A stretch of DNA of 44,983 nt from an uncultured Acidimicrobiales bacterium. GTDB lineage: Bacteria; Actinomycetota; Acidimicrobiia; Acidimicrobiales; SZUA-35. Position numbers and translations under genes: made by a program. Location of the stretch: the NCBI GenBank assembly GCA_937922045.1, contig CAKZXA010000008.1, positions 1-44,983 on the forward strand, in the 5' to 3' direction. The notes below the pieces were generated by a model. It was given only the letters and a program-made list of their open reading frames with translations, was not told the origin of the DNA and did not search any database. This document shows, one piece after another, positions 27,160 through 34,574 of this stretch (position 1 is the stretch's first letter; each line of letters opens with the position of its first letter).

Positions 27160-27198
27160 CCTGAGCGGTCGGGTCGGGTCTCCGACCCGACGCTCAGG
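27160..27198 (+). terminator. Long perfect hairpin between the methyltransferase paralogues
   Basis: CCTGAGCG (27160-27167) pairs with CGCTCAGG (27191-27198), and CGGGTCGG pairs with CCGACCCG inside, around a 4-nt GTCT loop. An outer AAACC/GGTTT pairing is possible. No T-run follows. It may terminate or attenuate transcription between the two genes, or protect the upstream 3' end. Confidence 0.55.
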
Positions 27199-27275
27199 CA
27201 AGGTTTCAGAACATCGTCGCGCCTCAAGCGCAACAAGCCCGCCGCAACAAGCAATCGAAAAGGTGCTCTGCACTC

Positions 27276-28040
27276 ATGTCACTCTCACTTTCTTCTTCAC
27301 GTTCATCATCTCCTTCGTCATCGTCATCGTCGCTCCATGCCGATTCTGAACCAAAGTCCGGACCTGCCTCAGCGCAAGACCGCTGGGTTCTCGCCGGCGT
27401 CAAGTCGGCCCTCGATCGGTTGACTGACACTCCCCAGTCCGTACTTGAGATAAGCACTCAGCCCGTACCCCAGCTCCATGAACATGCTCAGAGCGCTGGC
27501 ATCGACTTCAATTCGATCATGATCGAGCCCGATGGCAGCCTCGCCTCCATCGATGATCAGGACTACCACCTCGCGATCTCCATCGCCGTGCTCGGTTGGA
27601 TCACCGACGATCAGGCTCGGGCCATCGCCATCAAGGAACACCTTCGGACTGCTCAACGTTCGATTTTGGTCAACGTCGACTGGTCGGTCGCCGAGGGAGG
27701 GCCCGCCTTCAATCGGCTGCGCGACCTGATGTCGACCGCTCTCGGTCCGAAAGGCTTCAATCCCTACTACGGGCTCCTCCAACACTGCGAAATCTCCATG
27801 ATCGCAACCGCTCATGGTCGGGTCCTCACCGACACGATCGCCGTCGACTCATCGCTCCACCCAGATGTGATGCCCGAAGCCGCTGGCCAGATACTGGCCG
27901 ATCTGTGCGGGCGTGACCTAGAGTTCGCCACCCAACTGGCAGAAGCCACGCGGCGTGAGATCGAGGCCGGTGTGCGTTATCGCTTGCCCGACATTGTCGC
28001 CACAATTTTCACGCCAAACCTCGAAGGTTCCGCTGCTTGA
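27276..28040 (+). CDS. Degenerate paralogue of the upstream methyltransferase (pseudo-methyltransferase)
   Basis: 254 residues. A Ser-rich low-complexity start is followed by a domain that aligns along its length with the protein at 26098-27063: LGWITDDQARA vs LGWIPDGGARR, VNVDWSVAEGGPAFNRLRD vs LNFDWSTAAGGEAFNELRD, GFNPYYGLLQHCEI vs GFDPFYGAVQHAEV, and YRLPDIVAT vs FSLPAIVAT. In place of the glycine-rich SAM motif VDLGAGPS it has VLEISTQPV, so cofactor binding is probably lost. It may be a regulatory or structural partner of the upstream enzyme. No stop codons interrupt it, which argues for a functional gene. Confidence 0.65.
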   Translation: MSLSLSSSRSSSPSSSSSSLHADSEPKSGPASAQDRWVLAGVKSALDRLTDTPQSVLEISTQPVPQLHEHAQSAGIDFNSIMIEPDGSLASIDDQDYHLAISIAVLGWITDDQARAIAIKEHLRTAQRSILVNVDWSVAEGGPAFNRLRDLMSTALGPKGFNPYYGLLQHCEISMIATAHGRVLTDTIAVDSSLHPDVMPEAAGQILADLCGRDLEFATQLAEATRREIEAGVRYRLPDIVATIFTPNLEGSAA

Positions 28041-28087
28041 TTGCGCTGATTCGACCTGTGACCTCGCACATCGGCCTGTGTGTATTC

Positions 28088-28172
28088 GGTGGATAAACCC
28101 GTGGATAAGGGGTGGGGTTTCCGACTCTTTTTGGGGACATCTACGAAACTCTGGGGACAAGCCTGGGGATTT
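28088..28172. other. Cluster of DnaA-box-like motifs (possible replication-origin element)
   Basis: Read on this strand against TGTGGATAA: GGTGGATAA (28088-28096, 8 of 9) and CGTGGATAA (28100-28108, 8 of 9), 12 bp apart; TGGGGACAT (28132), TGGGGACAA (28152) and TGGGGATTT (28164), the last two again 12 bp apart. Actinobacterial oriC regions carry such families near dnaA, and the pcnA-DUF6049-sigM block to the left is usually close to oriC. No dnaA, dnaN, rpmH or parAB is visible here and no clear AT-rich unwinding element, so this is only a candidate. Confidence 0.4.
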
Positions 28173-28584
28173 GGGAAATCTCCTTGACCTCGAGATTGCC
28201 CTCCGAGCATGATTCTTCGTAGGCAACCGAACGCCACACCGAATGAGCGGAAACCGAAGCGGAGAATCGGGCAACCGAGGGCAACGCCCAAGGCCATCCA
28301 CTTGCACGGTGGTTCGATTGACAGAGATGGTTCCCCTTGGGACCTGAGGCGAACGAAACGGCTTCGGCCGAGAACTTCGTACCGCAGGAACCACGCCAGA
28401 CCCGCACGTCCTTTTGGAAAGCTGGAATGACGACAGGGAGCAGTCGGACTCGGAATCGTGCTCAACCAGCGGCAACGTTGGAGGACCGACATCGAATACG
28501 GCAAACACAATCGACCTGACGACGGACCGAGACGGCAACGTGGAGGAACGACCGATGGAAGAGTGTGTGCTCGCCAAAATGAGA

Positions 28585-28618
28585 ACTGCCCGCCAGACCG
28601 CAAGGCCTAACGGGCAGT
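28585..28618 (+). terminator. Hairpin ACTGCCCG / CGGGCAGT in the island
   Basis: Perfect 8-bp stem (28585-28592 with 28611-28618), loop of 18 nt that can itself form GCC/GGC pairs, followed by GAAAAA. On the minus strand the stem is followed by TCTCATTTT, so it could also act as a minus-strand terminator. Role uncertain. Confidence 0.35.
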
Positions 28619-28687
28619 GAAAAACTATCGAATTGCACAGTACACCTGAACAGCTCGATAGGGGTGGATCTATCTCGAATCTGACGA

Positions 28688-28739
28688 CGCCTCCGGGTTC
28701 GGCGCAAGCTGGCACCCGGGGGCGTTGAACGTTTTCTTT
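28688..28739 (+). terminator. Rho-independent terminator
   Basis: An 11-bp GC-rich stem CGCCTCCGGGT / ACCCGGGGGCG with one G-T pair (28688-28698, 28714-28724) is followed by a T-rich tail GTTTTCTTT (28731-28739). It points rightwards, yet the nearest plus-strand gene ends 650 bp upstream, so it may end a non-coding transcript from the island or a long 3' UTR. Confidence 0.65.
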
Positions 28740-28743
28740 GGCC

Positions 28744-28759
28744 GACCGACCGACCGACC
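28744..28759. repeat. Four GACC tandem repeats after the P450 stop codon
   Basis: GACC repeated four times directly beside the minus-strand P450 stop (CTA at 28761-28763 on this strand). It is one of several short tandem arrays lying at gene ends in this window. Confidence 0.8.
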
Positions 28760-28760
28760 G

Positions 28761-29951
28761 CTACGCCAGGGCCACCGGCAGGTTCACGAGGCCGCGAAAG
28801 GCCCAGCCCACAAACCTCGGAACTTCGGTGCCCTCAAGACGAAGATCAGGGAATCGTTCGCACAGCTTGGGCAAGGCAACCTCGCCGACCAGGCTCCGCG
28901 AGGCCGCCGCTCCGGCACAAAAGTGTGGACCAGCCCCGAAGGCGAGAGCGGCCGACGTGTCTCGGGTGATGTCGAACCGATCGCCGTTGGGGAAATGGGC
29001 TTCGTCTCGATTCGCTGATCCAAACATCAGGAACACCCGATCCTCCGATTCGAATCGAACCGGCGCCGCTCCGGCCATCACCGATCGGTACTCGAAGTCA
29101 GCGGCGATGCGGCGCGGCGACATGCCGATCGGAGAGATCCAGCGACAGTATTCTTCAAATGCCTGGAGCCAGCTCACCTCGCCCGAACGCAACCGATCGA
29201 GCTGGTCCGGGTGGGTGAGCAGGGCCCAGACCGCTCCGGCGATGGCATCTCGAGGCTCGTTCTGGCCGCCGGAGATGGTGAGCTTGATGTTGGCGCGCAC
29301 CTGTTCCAATGTCATACCCGAGGACAACATGACCACCATCAGGCTGGGGTCATCGGTCGATCCATCGAGCTGGGTTAACCGTTCATCGATGGCATCATCG
29401 ATGGCCTTGGTCGCTGCTCTACATATCGCTTCGACCTCCGGGTCTCCGCCATAGTTGGCTATGCCGTCGATCATGGCCTGGCTCCAGGCGTCCATCTGTT
29501 CAAAGGTGATGTTGGTCAGGCCGGTCATCACCTTCAAAGCCTCACCGCTCAACGCCGTGGCATAGGCGGGCACAAGATCGATGGCGTTCGAAGAACCCAG
29601 GGAATCGAGCACTTCATGAGCCAGCCGGGCGAACTCTTCGGCCCAGTACATCTTGACCTTGTTTGGGGAGATGGCCGGATAGTAGACAAAGCGTTCCTTG
29701 CGATGATCGTCACCATCTTTCCGCATCATGTTGTGGCCCATCAAGACGTTCATCAAACCTCCCGGCTGATGGGATGAGAACACGGCAACGTTCTTCTCGC
29801 AGGCGTGGATGTCGTCTCGCTTGGTCAGCAGGGTGGCGCCCAGTTCAGGCACGGTGCAGATCGGCGACTCGGCCCGCATCTGGGCGAGTGCCGGGTAGGG
29901 ATCGTTGAGGAACGATTCGACGTCGATATGGACGACCGGGGCGTCAGACAT
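28761..29951 (-). CDS. Cytochrome P450
   Basis: 396 residues from the ATG at 29951; the in-frame ATG at 29969 lacks support. Heme loop FGAGPHFCAGAAASR with the Cys ligand near 344; K-helix-type pairing region EEYCRW; C-helix HRKER for the heme propionate. The I-helix reads SGGQNEPRDAI instead of the usual (A/G)Gx(D/E)T, so the standard acid-alcohol pair for oxygen activation is replaced. No membrane anchor is present, as expected for a soluble bacterial P450; ferredoxin and reductase must come from elsewhere, since none is encoded nearby. The substrate is unknown. It lies 64 bp after a RraA-like gene on the same strand. Confidence 0.93.
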   Translation of the reverse strand: MSDAPVVHIDVESFLNDPYPALAQMRAESPICTVPELGATLLTKRDDIHACEKNVAVFSSHQPGGLMNVLMGHNMMRKDGDDHRKERFVYYPAISPNKVKMYWAEEFARLAHEVLDSLGSSNAIDLVPAYATALSGEALKVMTGLTNITFEQMDAWSQAMIDGIANYGGDPEVEAICRAATKAIDDAIDERLTQLDGSTDDPSLMVVMLSSGMTLEQVRANIKLTISGGQNEPRDAIAGAVWALLTHPDQLDRLRSGEVSWLQAFEEYCRWISPIGMSPRRIAADFEYRSVMAGAAPVRFESEDRVFLMFGSANRDEAHFPNGDRFDITRDTSAALAFGAGPHFCAGAAASRSLVGEVALPKLCERFPDLRLEGTEVPRFVGWAFRGLVNLPVALA

Positions 29952-30015
29952 ACCACGAGCGTGCCACACCAGCAGCGGCCGCGCCTCCTACGCCGACAGT
30001 GGTGACGCTTCGGGC

Positions 30016-30711
30016 CTAGTCGACGTAAACCACCCCGAGGTCGGTCAGCTGCTGGCGTAGCCCGTAGATATCGACGCCGAGTTCGCCGGCGGCGAGCCGA
30101 TCACGGGTGGCCGCCTCCTCGGCCAACCGGTCCTCGGCCTTGCTGAGCGCCGTGGCCGCCTCGGCTCGGGGCACGGCGACGACACCATCGTCGTCAGCGG
30201 TGATGACATCGCCTGGCTCGATGATGACCCCACCGATCGACACCGGCACGTTCACCGAACCGGGCACAGCCCTGACCGGCCCCTGGCACGAGACCCATCG
30301 GCTCCACACTGCAAAGCCCATCTCTCGCAGATCGGGCGTGTCTCGAACGCCGGTGTCGATCACCAACCCACGCACGCCACGAGTAGCCAGCGAGGTTGCC
30401 AACAGGTCGCCGAAGATGCCGTTCGATGATGGTGCGGTGGTGGCGACAACGAGAATATCGCCGGGCTGGCAAACCTCGACGGCGGCGTGGATCATGAGAT
30501 TGTCGCCAGGGTGGATCAGGACGGTGACCGCCGAGCCCGCGATACGTACGCCCTGTTGGATCGGGGTTATCTCAGCGCCGAGATAGCCGCGTTTTGCGAT
30601 GGCTTCGTGCACGGTTGCCGTGCCGATGGGGGCCAAAGCCTCGATCGTTGCAGCGTCGGCTCGTTCGATCGTGCGAACGACGGTTGGTTGTGAAGCGTCC
30701 ATAGCGTTCAC
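30016..30711 (-). CDS. RraA-like / 4-carboxy-4-hydroxy-2-oxoadipate aldolase family protein
   Basis: 231 residues (an ATG at 30702 is an alternative start). Core motifs: GDNLMIHAA, FGDLLATSLATRGVRGLVID, TGVRDTPDLREMGFAVWSRW, and PGDVITADDDGVVAVPR. The G-D...G-x-R-D pattern is that of metal-dependent HMG/CHA aldolases, which cleave 4-hydroxy-4-methyl- or 4-carboxy-2-oxoadipate to pyruvate plus a second acid. RraA proper inhibits RNase E but is usually shorter (~160 residues) without the C-terminal helix seen here, so an aldolase is favoured. Proximity to P450 and enoyl-CoA hydratase genes suggests catabolism. Confidence 0.82.
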   Translation of the reverse strand: MNAMDASQPTVVRTIERADAATIEALAPIGTATVHEAIAKRGYLGAEITPIQQGVRIAGSAVTVLIHPGDNLMIHAAVEVCQPGDILVVATTAPSSNGIFGDLLATSLATRGVRGLVIDTGVRDTPDLREMGFAVWSRWVSCQGPVRAVPGSVNVPVSIGGVIIEPGDVITADDDGVVAVPRAEAATALSKAEDRLAEEAATRDRLAAGELGVDIYGLRQQLTDLGVVYVD

Positions 30712-30754
30712 GGTAGCCGTCGACAGAGGGCAATGATCTGCCTAAACGCGAGAA

Positions 30755-30782
30755 GGGAGAAAGCGCCGAAGCGCTTCCTCCC
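30755..30782 (-). terminator. Terminator of the Flp pilin gene
   Basis: GGGAG-AAGCGC / GCGCTT-CTCCC stem with CGAA loop (30755-30782). On the minus strand it lies ~35 bp after the pilin stop and is followed by TTCTCGCGTTTA, moderately T-rich. Confidence 0.6.
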
Positions 30783-30815
30783 GTTCACGTGGGGTGATGA
30801 TGTGTGGGGTATGGA

Positions 30816-31001
30816 TTAGTTGGAGATCGAGTTACCGACGTCGCTCAGCTTGTCGCTGGCCGAACCGCCAAGGAACGTGACTGCACCGATACAAACAACC
30901 GCGATCAACGCAACCAACAGGGCGTACTCAACGAGCGAAGCACCACGCTCAGTCTTGGTCTGGGCCTTCATCCAAGCAGAAAGAAATTCATAGTGAAGCA
31001 T
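30816..31001 (-). CDS. Flp-type pilin prepilin
   Basis: 61 residues. A short basic leader is followed by ERGASLVEYALLVALIAVV, the class III (Flp/Tad) prepilin signature with the conserved Glu-Tyr at mature positions after the processing site, and one hydrophobic helix; the tail SASDKLSDVGNSISN is typical. It would be processed by a TadV-type peptidase and assembled into thin pili. No tad secretion genes are present in the window, so this is an orphan pilin copy or the machinery is elsewhere. It has its own terminator and a ~190-bp upstream region. Confidence 0.9.
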   Translation of the reverse strand: MLHYEFLSAWMKAQTKTERGASLVEYALLVALIAVVCIGAVTFLGGSASDKLSDVGNSISN

Positions 31002-31191
31002 TTTAGTTTGACTCCGTAAAAGGTATTTGGTTTGGACCCGGGAGACTCTTGTGAGCCAGTGGGTGGGGCCGGGCTGGCCTGTACCAACTTCTACGACGCA
31101 ACACCCCTGCTTCTACATAGGGCGCAAGCCACAACCGCTTGAGGTAGAAACACCCAAGCCCTCCCAGTTAGGGCCGTCCAAAGCGAAGCTG

Positions 31192-31941
31192 CTAGCGCAT
31201 CTGTGGGGCTGAGAGCAGTGCCGGACTCCCCGGACCGGCAAACCACTCTTCAGGATCGAGATCTTGTCGAGAGCGGATATCGGCCTTGATCTGCCGAGCA
31301 CTCCCCTCGGGGCAGCTGGCCAGCCGTTCTGCGTGGGCTTCAGCTGAGCGAGCAACGGCGTCGTCGGCCACGATGTCGTGGATCAGGCCCAGGCTTCGCA
31401 ACTCGCTCGCCACTACCCGATCACCGATCAAGGCCATTCGAGCAAGGACCGTTTCGCCCGCCTTCAGGCGTACCCAGGCCGCATTCATCGGCATGCGTGC
31501 TCCCATCACGATCTCGCCGATCTGGAGGAATGCGCCCTCACCAGCAACGACTAGGTCGCCGGAGAGCGCTAGCGCCGCGCTGCCATTGATGCCGTAGCGT
31601 TCAAGCGCAACCACGATGGGGCAGGCACAAAGGTAGAGGGCGATGTGGGCTCGACGCAGGCTGAGGTGAAAGGTCGACGCCCACGGGTGGCCAGCTTGCA
31701 GCTCGGTGAGATCGACGCCCGAGCTAAACGCCCCTTCGGCCCCTCGCAGCACGATGGCAGCAACATCGCCGTCGGCGCTGAGTTCATCGATGGCATCGGC
31801 GAGCGCGTCCATCATCGGGCCGGTTATGGCATTGCGCCGCTCGGGCCGGTTAAGGGTCACGGTGGCCCAGCCGTCGTGGCGTTCGATCAGGACAGGGGAT
31901 TCCGATGCGGGTGCTTCAGTGCTCGACATGTCGTCCATCAT
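31192..31941 (-). CDS. Enoyl-CoA hydratase/isomerase family protein
   Basis: 249 residues from the ATG at 31941 (31929 is an alternative; upstream frame to 32082 enters the repeat). Crotonase motifs: VTLNRPERRNAITGPMMDAL, oxyanion-hole GAEGAFSSGVDLTEL, and CPIVVALERYGINGSAALAL. In classic hydratases the second site reads AVxGxAxGGG; here it is ALERYGINGSAALAL, and the usual catalytic Glu positions are not clearly kept, so the reaction may differ (isomerase, hydrolase or decarboxylase of a CoA ester). It is divergent from the LLM gene at 32051. Confidence 0.85.
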   Translation of the reverse strand: MMDDMSSTEAPASESPVLIERHDGWATVTLNRPERRNAITGPMMDALADAIDELSADGDVAAIVLRGAEGAFSSGVDLTELQAGHPWASTFHLSLRRAHIALYLCACPIVVALERYGINGSAALALSGDLVVAGEGAFLQIGEIVMGARMPMNAAWVRLKAGETVLARMALIGDRVVASELRSLGLIHDIVADDAVARSAEAHAERLASCPEGSARQIKADIRSRQDLDPEEWFAGPGSPALLSAPQMR

Positions 31942-31981
31942 GTCGCAGAACGTCAACCGGGTACGAAATCGACACTTCTTC

Positions 31982-32025
31982 TTAGAACCCTGCCTGCTTA
32001 GACCCTGCCTGTCTAGACCCTGCAG
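31982..32025. repeat. Short TAGACCCTG tandem repeat between divergent genes
   Basis: Units TTAGAACCCTGCCTGC (31982-31997), TTAGACCCTGCCTGT (31998-32012) and CTAGACCCTGCAG (32013-32025). Each holds a TAG and the core TAGA(A)CCCTGC, related in style to the arrays at 35882 and 36351. It lies within the 109-bp divergent promoter region. Confidence 0.8.
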
Positions 32026-32050
32026 CGCGCGGCCGGTAGGCTCCTGAATC

Positions 32051-33106
32051 GTGCTGGTCGAATCACTACTTCCGTTGGGCAAGCTCGATCCGGGGATGCG
32101 AGAACCCGAAACCCCGCTCGATATTCGCCACTTCGCCGAGCTGGCGGCGGTAGCCGAACAGGTTGGACTCGATGCCGTTCTGGTCGAGGAAACAAAGGAT
32201 GACCCCTACCAACTTCTCGCCCTGGGCGCGACCACCACGTCGAGTCTGCAACTGGGCACGTCGGTAGCCATGGCCTTTCCTCGCTCCCCGACGGCCACCG
32301 CTATGTCGGCGTGGTCGTTGCAGAAACTCTCGGGCGGACGGTTTCTGCTCGGACTCGGCACTCAGGTCCGCGCCCACATCAACCGCCGTTATGGCCTGGA
32401 CTGGTCGGCCCCTGCCCCCTGGATGCGTGACTATGTTGGCGCCATGCGGGCTGTGTGGGACTGCTGGCAAAACGGCACAGTACTCGACTTCGAAAGCGAA
32501 CACTACAACCTGAACCTGATGGTGCCCTTGTTCAACCCCGGCCCGATCGAACACCCGACCATTCCCATTCACCTGGCCGCCATCGGCCCTAACATGTGCG
32601 CGGTGGCCGGCGAGCTGGCCGACGGGGTACGCCTCCACCCCGTTTGCACAACGGCCTTCATCGACGCCCAGGTTCTGCCCAACCTCGCCCGAGGCGCGGC
32701 TCGAAGCGGACGCGACGTCGATGAAGTCGAGGTGTGCATCAAGCCGCTGATCGGCACGGCGCCCGACGAAGAGCGGCTCGAAGCGGTGATGGCTACCGTG
32801 CGGGAGCGCGTTGGCTTCTACCTGTCGACACCTTCATACCGGCGCACTTTTGAGCTTCACGGGTGGGGCGACATCGCCCGCCAGGCGTCGGAGGCATCAC
32901 GGGCTCAACGGTGGGAGGAGCTACCCCGCCTGGTCCATGACGAGATGCTGCATACCGTGGCCACCATTGCCACCTACGACCACATAGCGGATCAGCTAAA
33001 CGAGCGGTACCGGGGCAGGGTCGATCGCATCGAGTTCTCCATTCCAGTGCACAACCCAGATGACGCCGCTCGCCTCGGCGAGATGCTGGACAAGCTTCGC
33101 GGCTGA
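32051..33106 (+). CDS. F420-dependent LLM-class oxidoreductase
   Basis: 351 residues from a GTG. TIM-barrel luciferase-like motifs: AELAAVAEQVGLDAVLVEET, LGTSVAMAFPRSPTATAMSA, LSGGRFLLGLGTQVRAHINR, PTIPIHLAAIGPNM, and ELADGVRLHPVCT. The GRFxLGLGxQVxxHxxRRYG segment is typical of the actinobacterial F420 subgroup (TIGR03617-like). It would transfer hydride between F420 and an unknown substrate. It lies upstream of a nitroreductase-SRPBCC fusion but 256 bp away. F420 use is inferred from subgroup motifs. Confidence 0.87.
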   Translation: MLVESLLPLGKLDPGMREPETPLDIRHFAELAAVAEQVGLDAVLVEETKDDPYQLLALGATTTSSLQLGTSVAMAFPRSPTATAMSAWSLQKLSGGRFLLGLGTQVRAHINRRYGLDWSAPAPWMRDYVGAMRAVWDCWQNGTVLDFESEHYNLNLMVPLFNPGPIEHPTIPIHLAAIGPNMCAVAGELADGVRLHPVCTTAFIDAQVLPNLARGAARSGRDVDEVEVCIKPLIGTAPDEERLEAVMATVRERVGFYLSTPSYRRTFELHGWGDIARQASEASRAQRWEELPRLVHDEMLHTVATIATYDHIADQLNERYRGRVDRIEFSIPVHNPDDAARLGEMLDKLRG

Positions 33107-33243
33107 CCACCGAAATGGACCGTCATCCGGCACGCCATCTAGTTTCGATACGCATGGAACCAAGCGCGGTCTACGCCCAAATCTGCCAGGAGTATGGGCA
33201 GAGCATCTCGCGGGATGGCGGGGGGTGAGAGACTTGGCGAACT

Positions 33244-33366
33244 ATGCGACAAGGTCGTGAGCAGCGCGAGTCCCCGGATTTCGAGGTACTGACATCGGAT
33301 GAACGAGCCGAGTTGAGGGTTCTGGCCAAAGCGGCCCGATCCCACGCCGAAGGAGTAGCCCAATGA
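33244..33366 (+). CDS. Small ORF, 40 residues, coupled to the nitroreductase gene
   Basis: From an ATG at 33244 to a TGA overlapping the next ATG (ATGA). The peptide is charged (SPDFEVLTSDERAELRVLAK), faintly like the LTSDERAEL segment of IS3-family OrfA proteins, so a transposase scrap is possible. The coupling and the ribosome site GAAGGAG inside it (for the next gene) could make it a leader ORF. Low confidence. Confidence 0.3.
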   Translation: MRQGREQRESPDFEVLTSDERAELRVLAKAARSHAEGVAQ

Positions 33367-34556
33367 CGATCGACAACCCCCTGATTCCCACCAACTCTAT
33401 CGATGTTGCCTCGGTCGACGAGGTGCTCAACACCACCCGAGCCGTTCGGCTTCGGCTCGACCTCGAACGCCAGGTCGATAACCAGATCATCTACGACTGC
33501 ATCGATATCGCCGAGCAGGCTCCGTCGGGTGGCAACCAGGGTTCCCGCCGATGGGTGGTGGTTCGTGACCCCGAGGTCAAGACGCAGATGGCCGAGCTGT
33601 ACATGGAGACCAGCGGCGACTTCATGCTGAGCGCTCGCGACAAGCTGGCCGGAACCGGCCATCCCCAAGAGCGGGTGATGGCATCGGCCGCCTACCTGGC
33701 CGAGCATCTGGCCGAAGTCCCAGCCATCGTGGTGCCCACCATCATCGGTGTTCACGATGGCAGTGGACGGCCCGGCCTTTTCGACTCCGTCATCCAGTCG
33801 GTGTGGAGCTTCTGTTTGGCGCTCAGAGCGCGCGGCCTGGGTACGGCCTGGACCACGGCCATCCTCGGCAAGCACGACGAGTTGGCCGAGACACTCGGCG
33901 TGCCGGCCGGCAACACCCAGATCGCCATGATCCCCGTCGCTTGGTACACCGGCGAAACGTTCCGCAAGGCGCCCCGGTACCCGGCCCGGGAGATCACCTT
34001 TATCGACCGTTACGCCCACACTTGGGAGACCGGTCCGAGCGATCCACCCCAGCTCAGCGACGGCCCCGGCACCGTTGTGGAGGTCGACATCAAGGCCCCA
34101 ACCGATGCTGTCTGGCCGATGGTGGCCGACATCAGCTTCGGCGCCGCGTTCAGCGAAGAGTTCGTGGGCGCTCGCTGGGAGGCCGACGATGAGCACCCGA
34201 TCGAGGGCCCAGCGCTTGGCGCTCGGTTTGTTGGCTCCAACGTGCATCCCGCCATCGGCGAGTGGGATGTGCCGTGCTTCGTTCACCGCTACGAGCATGG
34301 CAAGGAGTTTGGCTGGGTCACCTCCGATCCAGAGAATCCCGGTGCTCGGTGGTGCTTCGAGCTGGCGTCGATCGCTGGGGCGACCCGTCTTCGCTACTCC
34401 CTGAAGCTCGGACCCGGACCATCCGGCATCAGCCGGGTGATCGCTTCGATGCCGGAGAAAGAGCCCCGCATTATCGCTCGCCGGGTGGAGGAACATCGCG
34501 GCAATATGCAGAAGGTAGTCGACGGCATCAAAGGCGCGGTCGAAGCCAACGGCTAG
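33363..34556 (+). CDS. Nitroreductase-SRPBCC fusion protein
   Basis: 397 residues. Residues ~20-225 form a nitroreductase-type FMN enzyme: TTRAVRLRLDLERQV, EQAPSGGNQGSRRWVVVRD, SVIQSVWSFCLALRARGLGT, and QIAMIPVAWYTG. Residues ~239-395 start TVVEVDIKAPTDAVWPMVAD, the hallmark of an SRPBCC/polyketide-cyclase helix-grip domain, and continue as one (GTRLRYS-like ATRLRYSLKLGP). The stop-free join shows a true fusion. SRPBCC domains bind hydrophobic ligands, so the second half may deliver or bind the substrate of the flavin domain. GGAG lies 10-13 nt before the start. aroQ begins 18 bp downstream. Confidence 0.87.
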   Translation: MTIDNPLIPTNSIDVASVDEVLNTTRAVRLRLDLERQVDNQIIYDCIDIAEQAPSGGNQGSRRWVVVRDPEVKTQMAELYMETSGDFMLSARDKLAGTGHPQERVMASAAYLAEHLAEVPAIVVPTIIGVHDGSGRPGLFDSVIQSVWSFCLALRARGLGTAWTTAILGKHDELAETLGVPAGNTQIAMIPVAWYTGETFRKAPRYPAREITFIDRYAHTWETGPSDPPQLSDGPGTVVEVDIKAPTDAVWPMVADISFGAAFSEEFVGARWEADDEHPIEGPALGARFVGSNVHPAIGEWDVPCFVHRYEHGKEFGWVTSDPENPGARWCFELASIAGATRLRYSLKLGPGPSGISRVIASMPEKEPRIIARRVEEHRGNMQKVVDGIKGAVEANG

Positions 34557-34574
34557 GCGTACACTTAGGCCTTC

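Larger units (their letters stand above)
28041..28740. other. 700-bp island without a convincing gene
   Basis: Long frames exist on both strands because stops are rare, but none resembles a protein or agrees with neighbouring codon use. Besides the DnaA-box-like cluster there is an approximate direct repeat CGGCAACGT-GGAGGA-CGAC (from 28470 and from 28533), a stem ACTGCCCG / CGGGCAGT (28585-28618) and a strong terminator (28688-28739). I could not match tmRNA, RNase P or SRP RNA signatures. Confidence 0.5.

Noticed and set aside
28414-28620. 68-codon acidic plus-strand frame ending in a hairpin
   Set aside because: Starts with TTG, lacks a ribosome site and resembles nothing; kept only as part of the island description.
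27918-28715. 265-codon minus-strand frame covering the non-coding island
   Set aside because: It overlaps the end of the methyltransferase paralogue, is Ser/Arg-rich without domains, and competing frames on both strands are equally open.
28041-28740. tmRNA, RNase P RNA or SRP RNA in the island
   Set aside because: None of the conserved core strings or end pairings of these RNAs could be found by reading.
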